From Lentisphaerota bacterium (GTDB lineage Bacteria > Verrucomicrobiota > Lentisphaeria > Victivallales > Victivallaceae), in the NCBI GenBank assembly GCA_015061625.1, contig SUWG01000021.1, positions 1-46,908 on the forward strand: a stretch of 46,908 nt of DNA, in the 5' to 3' direction. The position numbers were made by a program, and so were the translations under genes. Positions 1-7,694 of the stretch are shown here, piece by piece (within the stretch, counting starts at the first letter, position 1; every line of letters starts with the position of its first letter). The notes under the pieces were generated by a model that saw only the letters and a list, made by a program, of their open reading frames with translations, did not search any database and was not told where the DNA came from.

Positions 1-1
1 C

Positions 2-118
2 GCATCATACTTGCAAAGCAAGTGCTTCATGTTTGCCGCAGGCAAACGCTTCATGCAGCAACGCTGCGCTTCACACGGCGGAGCCGTGCTTCATTCGATC
101 AGCGTTTACGCTGATCGA
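2..118 (+). repeat. Array of short, different hairpins with a constant 7-nt spacer
   Basis: Five consecutive inverted repeats, each with its own sequence, are separated by GCTTCAT or GCTTCAC. Stems and loops are: 9-23 (ACTTGC, loop AAA), 31-47 (GTTTGCC, loop GCA), 55-67 (GCAGC, loop AAC), 75-87 (ACGGC, loop GGA) and 95-118 (TCGATCAGCG, loop TTTA). Spacers are at 24-30, 48-54, 68-74 and 88-94. A one-mismatch spacer (GCATCAT) at 2-8 shows that the array continues past the left edge. The right arm of the last hairpin is the coding sequence for the T-L-I-E residues of the pseudopilin. The array is in frame and translated as part of the leader peptide. Confidence 0.9.
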
Positions 119-848
119 GCTATTGGTCGTGATCGCCATTATCGCTATTCTGGCGGCGATCTTGCTCCCGGCTCTTAATTCCGCCCGTGAGCGCGGCCGC
201 AGTGCCAGTTGCATCAACAATCTCAAGCAAGCCGGCAGTGCCGTCATGCAATACGGCAGTGATTACGATGACTACGTTCCCATTGCCCAATTCGGTTGGG
301 TCATGACAGGTTACAATCTGGTCGGTGCGTCATCCAATGTCGTAATGGCCAACAGCGTGAATAACATCATGGCGTATCTGGGATACATTCCCGCTCCGTC
401 GCGGGGAGCGACGGATAGTGTCTGGACCTGTCCGTCAACCGATCAAGAAGATGTATATACCGCATTTTCTCTCGGCCTCGGTTACGGTGTGGCTGTCGGC
501 GTGTGTCACTCCGGAGAATATGGCGGAGCGGAAGCAATGACCAAAGGAGCCGTCATGCCTAAATTCGGCAGTTCCGCACGCCCCTCCTCGCAATTCTATG
601 CCGGTGACACCTATGCGGTGACCAATACCGGTTTGAATGGTATGTACTGGATCGGCTGTAAAAAGACCAATCCAAACAGCACCAGAGGCGGTATTCTTTA
701 CGGCTGGCACCAGCGCACCGCCAATATGCTCTATATCGACGGTCACGTCGGCAGTGCCCAGCAGCCGGATGATACTGTCGGCTCGATCTACCGCGGCGAT
801 CTGACTCTTGATGATAATGCCAAATGGTTCTGGTTCTGGAAAAAGTGA
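3..848 (+). CDS. Pseudopilin with prepilin N-terminal methylation motif and H-x9-DG C-terminus, 5' end outside the window
   Basis: The protein carries the type IV/type II prepilin signature FTLIELLVV followed by a hydrophobic helix and [16 protein letters not shown], then a C-terminal H-x9-DG motif ([13 protein letters not shown]). Such proteins are processed by prepilin peptidase and assemble at the inner membrane in type II secretion or pilus-like machines. The frame stays open to the left edge, so the real start is probably outside the window; a TTG at 33 and an out-of-frame ATG at 29 are not convincing starts. The stretch before FTLIEL is encoded by the hairpin array and yields repetitive A-S-C type residues, not the usual short charged leader. 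The next gene begins 8 nt after the stop. Family is certain; partner and substrate are unknown. Confidence 0.85.
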   Translation, partial: HHTCKASASCLPQANASCSNAALHTAEPCFIRSAFTLIELLVVIAIIAILAAILLPALNSARERGRSASCINNLKQAGSAVMQYGSDYDDYVPIAQFGWVMTGYNLVGASSNVVMANSVNNIMAYLGYIPAPSRGATDSVWTCPSTDQEDVYTAFSLGLGYGVAVGVCHSGEYGGAEAMTKGAVMPKFGSSARPSSQFYAGDTYAVTNTGLNGMYWIGCKKTNPNSTRGGILYGWHQRTANMLYIDGHVGSAQQPDDTVGSIYRGDLTLDDNAKWFWFWKK

Positions 849-856
849 GGTTCTCC

Positions 857-3800
857 ATGCGTTTCTGTATTCTTCCTGCCTTATTGTGGAGTTTCGTCCT
901 GACTGCCGGAACTCCGGTTTTGGAGTGGAAATTTGAAAAAGTCGTCAACAACAACTATCTGGAAAGCTGTCAGGCGACCGGCCGCAAACAGTGGCTGCGC
1001 GGCGCGCCCCGCCGCGGTGCCGGAGTCACCGGAGATGCGTTGGATTGCGGACCGTCATCCAACAACTTCGTTGCCGAATTGAATATGCCCTACCGGGCGT
1101 TTACCATCGATCTCAAATTCAAACTGGATAACCCGGTCAACCCCAGAAACGGCAATACGCTGGTGTGGTACGCGCTTCACAGTTGGGGCAGAAGTGACTT
1201 CCTTTTCAAAATCACTCCCAAAAAAGAGTTGATGGCGCAATTTTTCACCAAAGACAGCCGAACCGGGGAAATAAAACTCTCTTACACGGTGCTTTCCAAA
1301 CCGCTGGATATTGAACCGGGCAGATATTATTCAGTGCGTATCTCATCGGTTTCCGGCGGGAATCTCAAAATCTATCTCGACGGTGTGCTGGTGGCGGCCA
1401 AAGATAAAGCGGTAAGTTTCAGTGACCTGACCGCCGGAAATGATCCGCGCTACTACCCGATGCTGATGCTCGGCGGCGAGGCCCGCACCGCCAAACCCCG
1501 TTTCCAACTTGACGGCGTGATCGATGATGTGCGTATCTACGATCATGAAGTGCCGATGGATGATGCCCCCGCCGGTTCCCCTGCCGCCAATGCCCCGGCG
1601 GCATCGGCCGGGGATAGTTCCCTGCCGTTGACCCTTTCCGGCATAAAGATAAAAACCGCTCCATTCAAGGTGTTGGATGTCGATCTGCAGGCCGGAGTGG
1701 TCTTTCAACAGGCGGCCAAGGTTTTCACCGACCATGCGGCACACGCTGAAATCTGTTTGCAGAATGACAAATTGATCGTGGAATTCATCTGTCCGGTTTC
1801 TCCGGCTCACCCGGTGGAAAGAGACGTTTCCGGCTTCTGGCGCGGCGAAATGGTGGAATTTTTCTGGTCGCCCGATCCGGCGGCACAAAATTATTATCAA
1901 TTCTGCTACAACGTTTCTCTGCGCCGCTCCGATGCGATCGCCTGGCGCGGTGTTGGCAACCGCAACAACGACTGGCAAAGCAATTTTGAAGTGCAATTTT
2001 CCGAAACATCTTCCGCCTACCGGGTAAAAATGATCATTCCGGTTTCCGAATTGGGCATTGAACCGGGGAATAAAAACAAGGTCTACCGGGCCAATTTCAC
2101 CCGCAGCGGCAAAAGTGCCGGCGGCCGCTCCACCTGGGCCGCTGTCGGACAGAATTTTCACAACACCACCGCTTTCGGTTTCGTTATCTCCGGCACGCTG
2201 GCCGACTACCTCGCTATTGAATTGGCTGATTTGAAACAACGTATCGCCGGGATCACCCTCAACGAAAATCTTTCCGGCAAACTCGCCTCTCTGGAACGCT
2301 CCATTTCTGCCTGCGGCAATGATCCGGCCAAATTCGCCGCCGCCAGAAGAAATATGAACAACTTTGAAAATGAAGTTGTCATGCACTCACTGGCCGGCAA
2401 AAGTTTGATCATTTCCCGGCCCGATATGTGGCAGGATGATATAGCCCCCTCGCTCCTCACCCGTCCGGTACGCAGTTTCAAAGTGCGTATGGCGCAGAAC
2501 AGCATCCATTTTCTCTCCTTTGCGGTAAGCAACATGACCGACCGCCGTTTTCTCTGCCGGATAAAATGCATGGATACCTTTCCGGTTCCCCGTTTCGACA
2601 ATGCTCCGGCACAGAGATTTCCGCTGGATGCCGGTTTCCGGGAAGCGATCCCGCATGATGACAATTCCGGTCGCTCCTTTTACGATGCCCTCGCTCCGCT
2701 GGCTCTCGGACAACTTCTGCGGGTCGCTCCCAAAGATACGGCGGCAGTATGGCTGACCTTATCCAGTATCGGTATCGCTCCGGGCGTCTACCGCACCAAT
2801 ATCGTCATCAAAAGTGCCACTGCCGGATTTGACAACGAAGTTATCCCGCTGGAAGTCGAAGTTCTCCCCGTGGATCTGGCAAGCGTGGAAACTGACACCG
2901 CCTTATACAACTATATCCAATCGCGTTTCGTCAACACCTTTTCTGCGGATGCGACCGAATTGCTCTCCATGCTCGTCGCCCGCAATGTCAACTACATCTA
3001 CTGCAACGTACCCGGCGCAGAAGATATGGATATCTACCCATCCTTTGATGCCGAAGGCAATATCGGCGAATGTGACTTCACCGATCTGGATAACCTCATC
3101 GATGCCTATATCCGCTGCGGTATGCCCAAAGAACGGATCAAACTCTGGTTCTATCTGGCCATGGATTATCCGGGCTACTGTCTGAAAAACAATGGTAAAA
3201 CCTTTCCCTTCCCCAAATTTTCCCCGCAGTGGCAGACCGCGTTTGCCGGATTCCTCCGGCAGTTGTACGACCACTGCCAGAGCAAATACGGCATCACTCC
3301 GGAGCGCATCGTGCTGTGTCCGGTCGATGAACCGCAGGGTGACTGCGACGATCAGGAAAGCACCATGTATAAAGCCTGTGCCTTTGCCCGCTTCATCAAA
3401 TCAGTCGCTCCGCAAGCCCGCCTGATGGCCAATCCATTCAGTTTTACCGATAACGCCATGCACCGCAAGAATTTTGCCCGCCTTGCTGAATATTTCGATA
3501 TTCTCTCCCCTTACAGCGGTCAGTTGACTCCGGGAATGATCCGATACATCAACTCTTTGAAATTCAAAGAGGTGTGGACTTACAACATCCTGCAGAAGTT
3601 CCATTCTCCGACGGCTTACTGCCGCAAGTTGTGGGAAAATATGCACCACGGATTTTCCACCGTTTCAACCTATTGGCACGTCGATCAGAGTGATGGCGGT
3701 GATGCATTCTGCCCCTTTGATTACAGCGGTTCACGGCGCAACGATTACGCTACGATCTTTGCGGATTTTTCCAGCGGCCGCGGCATTTTCAGCCGCCGTC

Positions 3801-3988
3801 ATGAAGCCTACTTCATGGGTTGTCAGGATGCCCGGCTCATCACCCTCTGCCGCCGTCTGGCTCAAGGTAAACCGGAAGCCGCCAGAGTCGAAGCGATCAT
3901 CGCCCGCGGCGCAGAAGGCGATATGAGCATTATCGAGGAGTGCCGCAACGAATTACTTACTATCGCCTTGCAGCTTGGGAACCGGTAA
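857..3988 (+). CDS. Secreted LamG / CBM9-like / DUF4091-type glycan-active protein
   Basis: A 1043-aa protein starting at ATG 857, chosen over the in-frame ATG 824 because it follows GTGAGG by 6 nt and begins with a signal peptide (MRFCILPALLWSFVLTAG). Residues about 20-230 resemble a LamG/concanavalin-like jelly roll. An Ala/Pro/Ser-rich linker follows near 233-255, then a CBM9/DOMON-like beta region to about 440. The C-terminal half resembles DUF4091, a putative TIM-barrel glycosidase domain, with a PVDEPQ motif (D824, E825) as candidate catalytic residues. The stop overlaps the next start by one base, so it is likely translationally coupled to the GH78-like gene. Export and glycan binding are well supported; catalytic activity is inferred. 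Confidence 0.75.
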   Translation: MRFCILPALLWSFVLTAGTPVLEWKFEKVVNNNYLESCQATGRKQWLRGAPRRGAGVTGDALDCGPSSNNFVAELNMPYRAFTIDLKFKLDNPVNPRNGNTLVWYALHSWGRSDFLFKITPKKELMAQFFTKDSRTGEIKLSYTVLSKPLDIEPGRYYSVRISSVSGGNLKIYLDGVLVAAKDKAVSFSDLTAGNDPRYYPMLMLGGEARTAKPRFQLDGVIDDVRIYDHEVPMDDAPAGSPAANAPAASAGDSSLPLTLSGIKIKTAPFKVLDVDLQAGVVFQQAAKVFTDHAAHAEICLQNDKLIVEFICPVSPAHPVERDVSGFWRGEMVEFFWSPDPAAQNYYQFCYNVSLRRSDAIAWRGVGNRNNDWQSNFEVQFSETSSAYRVKMIIPVSELGIEPGNKNKVYRANFTRSGKSAGGRSTWAAVGQNFHNTTAFGFVISGTLADYLAIELADLKQRIAGITLNENLSGKLASLERSISACGNDPAKFAAARRNMNNFENEVVMHSLAGKSLIISRPDMWQDDIAPSLLTRPVRSFKVRMAQNSIHFLSFAVSNMTDRRFLCRIKCMDTFPVPRFDNAPAQRFPLDAGFREAIPHDDNSGRSFYDALAPLALGQLLRVAPKDTAAVWLTLSSIGIAPGVYRTNIVIKSATAGFDNEVIPLEVEVLPVDLASVETDTALYNYIQSRFVNTFSADATELLSMLVARNVNYIYCNVPGAEDMDIYPSFDAEGNIGECDFTDLDNLIDAYIRCGMPKERIKLWFYLAMDYPGYCLKNNGKTFPFPKFSPQWQTAFAGFLRQLYDHCQSKYGITPERIVLCPVDEPQGDCDDQESTMYKACAFARFIKSVAPQARLMANPFSFTDNAMHRKNFARLAEYFDILSPYSGQLTPGMIRYINSLKFKEVWTYNILQKFHSPTAYCRKLWENMHHGFSTVSTYWHVDQSDGGDAFCPFDYSGSRRNDYATIFADFSSGRGIFSRRHEAYFMGCQDARLITLCRRLAQGKPEAARVEAIIARGAEGDMSIIEECRNELLTIALQLGNR

Positions 3989-5802
3989 TGAAACGTCTCT
4001 GGATGTCACTTCCGGAAGTTCCGGAAACTCCTTATATCGCAGTTTTCCGCTGCCGCTTTGCCACAGCAGAAAAAATGACACTGCCTTTTACTTTCAGTGC
4101 CGATGAGCGGTGTCAACTTTTTCTGGATGGCCAACGGATCATCGACGGCCCGGAGCGTGGAGCGACCCGACGCTGGTATATGCAGAATTGTTCCATTGAT
4201 CTTGCCCCCGGTGAACACGTTCTCTGCGCCAGAGTGATCGCATTCGGCTTTCACCAGTGGGCGTATGCCCAGTTGTCCGTGCGCCACGGCTTCTGGATCG
4301 ATGAACCGCAGGGTATCTTGAAAAACTGGGATTGCCAGATCGAATCCGGATGCACCTTTGAAACGCCATTCCCCGATTGGGGAGCATTTCCCAGAGTGCA
4401 TCTGACTGCCGATCACAATCCGGATATCCTTACCGGTAAAGGCGGTATCTGGCAACCGGTCGCTTACTTTGAAGATGAGCGGGAACTTTTTCCGCCGGAT
4501 CTGCCTTTGATGCGTTATGAAAAAGTCGTGCCGCAGGTGCGTGAAAATAATTGTTTCTACTTCCCCGATTATCTCTGTGTCTGGGCCAACTACCGTTTTT
4601 CCGGCAAGGGTACGGTAAAGATCCGCTGGGCGGAAACCCCGTACCTTACCGACAAATTCGATGATCTCTATCTGAAAGGAAATAAAGGCAAGCGCAACGG
4701 TCAATATCTGGTCGGCAATTTTGACACCTTTGAGATCGATGGTCAATTCCACTGGTTCGATTACTGGTGGCACGCCGGACACTATGTGCAGATCATCACC
4801 ACGGGCGACGTGGAGTGCATTCCGGAATTTTACCGCACCGGTTATCCATACGGGAATTTTACTCCGGCAAATACACTGGAAAAAATGGTCTTTGACACTT
4901 TGCAGGCCTGTTCGTTTGAAACATTTATGGATTGTCCATACTATGAACAACTTATGTATATCGGAGATTCCCGGCTCGAAGCGATCTGCACCCGGCTTAT
5001 CACAGATGATGACCGCCTGATCCGCAAAGCATTGCGCCTGTTGTCGCTTTCCCAGAATCCGGATGGTTCATTGAATGCCCAGTACCCCTCACGCTCCATA
5101 CAGCAGATCCCCTCATTCATGCTGATCTGGATTTTGATGCTCCACGATCACTTTCTTGCCAACGGCATGGATGAATTGACCGGAGAATTGCTCCCCAAAG
5201 CCGAAAAAGTCCTGGAATATTTCGCCGGTAAGGAAAAGGACGGTCTGGTCGCCATACCCGGTTGGAACTTCATCGACTGGTGCAACAACTGGGAATCCGG
5301 CACTCCGCCGGGCGGAGAGCAGAACAGTATTCTCAACTTTTTCCACCTTTTGGCGTTACAGGCGGTTTTCCAAATGAGCGGCAAAACTGAATACCGGGAA
5401 AAAGCAAAAAAACTTCATGCCGATATCCATTCTGCATTTTTCGATGAGCAGACCCATCTTTACGCCATCGACCGGGAACACAAATTCTTTTCCGAACACG
5501 CCAATGTGCTGGCACTGATCGCCGATGATCCCCGGCCGGAAATCATCGATGCTCTGCGGAAAAGAGACGATCTGACCCCATGCAGTATATATTTTTCCTA
5601 CTACTATCTGGAAGCGTGTATGAAGTGCGGCATGGATGATCTTGCAGAAAAACGGCTCGCCCTCTGGGAGAAGTTGCCGGATGAGGGATTGACCACCTTT
5701 CCGGAAGAATTCACCAATCCGCGTTCCGATTGCCACGCCTGGGGATGCTACATTCTCAAATATCTGCGCCAGAAAAAATCTGCGGGAAAAAGGATTTTTT
5801 GA
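3988..5802 (+). CDS. GH78-like alpha-L-rhamnosidase
   Basis: A 604-aa protein. The ATG at 3988 shares its A with the preceding TAA stop, and GGGAA lies just upstream; the longer in-frame start at 3940 would begin inside the previous gene. An N-terminal beta-rich part (to about 280) precedes an alpha/alpha six-hairpin barrel. The motif DCPYYEQLMYIGD matches the GH78 DCP..E....GD signature and places the general acid at E320; IPGWNFIDW and the aromatic-rich loops also fit. Members hydrolyse terminal alpha-L-rhamnose from plant or bacterial glycans. There is no signal peptide, so it probably works in the cytoplasm on oligosaccharides, with the exported upstream protein acting outside. Substrate is not proven by sequence. 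Confidence 0.75.
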   Translation: MKRLWMSLPEVPETPYIAVFRCRFATAEKMTLPFTFSADERCQLFLDGQRIIDGPERGATRRWYMQNCSIDLAPGEHVLCARVIAFGFHQWAYAQLSVRHGFWIDEPQGILKNWDCQIESGCTFETPFPDWGAFPRVHLTADHNPDILTGKGGIWQPVAYFEDERELFPPDLPLMRYEKVVPQVRENNCFYFPDYLCVWANYRFSGKGTVKIRWAETPYLTDKFDDLYLKGNKGKRNGQYLVGNFDTFEIDGQFHWFDYWWHAGHYVQIITTGDVECIPEFYRTGYPYGNFTPANTLEKMVFDTLQACSFETFMDCPYYEQLMYIGDSRLEAICTRLITDDDRLIRKALRLLSLSQNPDGSLNAQYPSRSIQQIPSFMLIWILMLHDHFLANGMDELTGELLPKAEKVLEYFAGKEKDGLVAIPGWNFIDWCNNWESGTPPGGEQNSILNFFHLLALQAVFQMSGKTEYREKAKKLHADIHSAFFDEQTHLYAIDREHKFFSEHANVLALIADDPRPEIIDALRKRDDLTPCSIYFSYYYLEACMKCGMDDLAEKRLALWEKLPDEGLTTFPEEFTNPRSDCHAWGCYILKYLRQKKSAGKRIF

Positions 5803-5836
5803 AAATCACCACACCCGATATCCCAAAAACATTTGC

Positions 5837-5880
5837 CGGAATTGCTCTTACAGCCAACGATAAAAGCAATTCCGTTTTTT
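5837..5880 (+). terminator. Rho-independent terminator for the rhamnosidase operon
   Basis: Arms CGGAATTGCT (5837-5846) and AGCAATTCCG (5865-5874) form a 10-bp stem followed by six T. It ends the left-edge plus-strand operon, 34 nt after its last stop. Confidence 0.85.
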
Positions 5881-5887
5881 ATTCACA

Positions 5888-5925
5888 ATAAAAAAACTCC
5901 ACCACAAAAATTTGCAGTGGAGTTT
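5888..5925 (-). terminator. Rho-independent terminator for the hydrogenase operon
   Basis: On the minus strand AAACTCCAC pairs with GTGGAGTTT (5894-5902 with 5917-5925), followed by a T-run (plus-strand A-run from 5888). It lies 18 nt past the hydA stop. Confidence 0.85.
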
Positions 5926-5943
5926 GTGACTTTTACGCCATCA

Positions 5944-7686
5944 TCACTTTTCGTGATAGTGGGTATGCAGCAGATGGTGAGCCTTTTCACTGCCCGGCTG
6001 ACCAAGATACTCGGCATAGAGTTTCTTGATGTCGCTGTTTTCGTGAGAAAGACGCAGAGTCTTGCTTTCATCCTCGGTGTAGAGGCCTTTCATGCGCTTT
6101 TCAAGCAACGCAGTGTCGCCATGCAGGAAGGGCTGACCGCCGCCGTTGATACAGCCGCCGGGGCAAGCCATGATCTCGATCGCCTGGAAGCGGTTGGGAT
6201 CCTTACGGACAGTATCCAGCACTTTTCTGGCATTACCCAGACCGGAGCAGACCGCAACATTGATGGTTTTGCCCGGAGCGATTTCCACTTTGGCTTCCTT
6301 GATGCCATCCAGACCGCGGACCGCGCGGAAGTTGATGGCGTCGCCATCCAGATTCTTGCCGTTGAGCATGAAGTAGACGGAACGGCAGGCCGCTTCAAGC
6401 ACACCGCCGGTAACACCGAAAATGTCGGCGGCACCGCTGGATTCACCCAGAGGACTGTCAAATGTGTCGTCATCCATATTGGCCAGGTTGATACCGGCTT
6501 CACGGAACATTTTGCAAAGTTCACGGGTGGTGACCACATAGTCCACATCACGGACACCGTTGGGGGCAAATTCCGGACGGGCGGCTTCATATTTTTTCGC
6601 CTGACAGGGCATAATGGAAACGACGATGAGATCTTCCGGTTTGACACCGATCTTTTCAGCATAATAACTCTTGGCGATCGCACCGAACATCTGCTGCGGT
6701 GATTTGCAGCTTGAGGGGATGTGGAGCAGATCAGGGTAGTTATGCTCGATGAAGTTGATCCAGCCGGGGCAGCAGCTGGTGAGGATCGGCAGATTCTTGC
6801 CGGTTTTGATTCTTTCGACGATCTCGTTGCCCTCTTCCATAATGGTCAGGTCAGCGGAGAAGTTGGTGTCGAAAACTTTGTCAAAGCCCAGCGCACGCAG
6901 ACCGGCAACCAGTTTGCCCGTCACCGGGGCACCGGCATCAAAACCGAATTCCTGACCGACAGCGACACGCACTGCCGGAGCAGTCTGCACGATGACAGTC
7001 TTGGCCGGGTTGTTGATGGCTGACCAGACTTTTTTCACATAGCTGATACCGGTGATGGCACCGACCGGACAGACGTTGACGCACTGACCGCAGAAGGTAC
7101 AGTTGGTGTCAGCCAACGGGATCATGCTGGCAGTACCGACCTTGGCGGAAAATCCGCGGCCGTTACCGGTCAAAGCACCGACAGTCTGAACATTGTTACA
7201 GACCGTTTCGCAACGGCGGCACATGATACATTTGGAAAGATCACGCATGATCGCTTCGCTGGAATTATCCACCGGGAAGCGGTTTTTCGCACCGGAAAAG
7301 GCGATTTCCTGAATACCGAATTCAGCGGCGAGCATCCGCAATTCGCAATCCTGGCTCTTGGCGCAGGTAAGGCACTGCTGCGGGTGGTCGCTGAGCATCA
7401 GTTCCAAAACGGTACGGCGGGCATTCAAAGCACGCTGACTGTTGGTGTGGACAACCATACCTTCCATGACCGGAGTGGCACAGGCGGGGGCGAGGTTGCG
7501 GCGGCGTTCGACTTCGACCACGCAAATACGGCAGCTGGCGGGCTTGTTGGAAATGCCGCAGCCGAGTTTGTCGCAGTAGCAGAGAGTCGGGATATTGATA
7601 TTGAGCTGGCGGGCAGCATCCAGAATAGTGGATCCGGCCGGAACCGTTACCTGCTTGCCATTGATCGTAAGATTGACACTGTTCAT
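5944..7686 (-). CDS. hydA: NADH-linked [FeFe] hydrogenase catalytic subunit HydA
   Basis: A 580-aa protein reading MNSVNLTINGK. The start at 7686 was chosen because AAAGGA lies 11 nt upstream; an alternative ATG at 7698 overlaps the hydB stop as ATGA and could be used by coupling. Domains in order: [2Fe-2S] ferredoxin (CYCDKLGC, CRIC), His-ligated cluster (DHPQQCLTC), two [4Fe-4S] motifs (CIMCRRCETVC, CTFCGQCVNVC), the H-cluster domain with TSCCPGW (303-309), MPCQAKK (359-365) and MACPGGC (506-512), and a small-subunit tail. All four H-cluster cysteines are present. With HydB and HydC it would form the trimeric, possibly electron-bifurcating, enzyme that evolves H2 from NADH and reduced ferredoxin. 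Bifurcation itself cannot be shown from sequence. Confidence 0.93.
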   Translation of the reverse strand: MNSVNLTINGKQVTVPAGSTILDAARQLNINIPTLCYCDKLGCGISNKPASCRICVVEVERRRNLAPACATPVMEGMVVHTNSQRALNARRTVLELMLSDHPQQCLTCAKSQDCELRMLAAEFGIQEIAFSGAKNRFPVDNSSEAIMRDLSKCIMCRRCETVCNNVQTVGALTGNGRGFSAKVGTASMIPLADTNCTFCGQCVNVCPVGAITGISYVKKVWSAINNPAKTVIVQTAPAVRVAVGQEFGFDAGAPVTGKLVAGLRALGFDKVFDTNFSADLTIMEEGNEIVERIKTGKNLPILTSCCPGWINFIEHNYPDLLHIPSSCKSPQQMFGAIAKSYYAEKIGVKPEDLIVVSIMPCQAKKYEAARPEFAPNGVRDVDYVVTTRELCKMFREAGINLANMDDDTFDSPLGESSGAADIFGVTGGVLEAACRSVYFMLNGKNLDGDAINFRAVRGLDGIKEAKVEIAPGKTINVAVCSGLGNARKVLDTVRKDPNRFQAIEIMACPGGCINGGGQPFLHGDTALLEKRMKGLYTEDESKTLRLSHENSDIKKLYAEYLGQPGSEKAHHLLHTHYHEK

Positions 7687-7694
7687 GGTTACAT

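Noticed and set aside
2..118. CRISPR-like array at the left edge
   Set aside because: The constant element is only 7 nt, and the variable elements are themselves inverted repeats of 13-24 nt inside an open reading frame; no cas gene is present.
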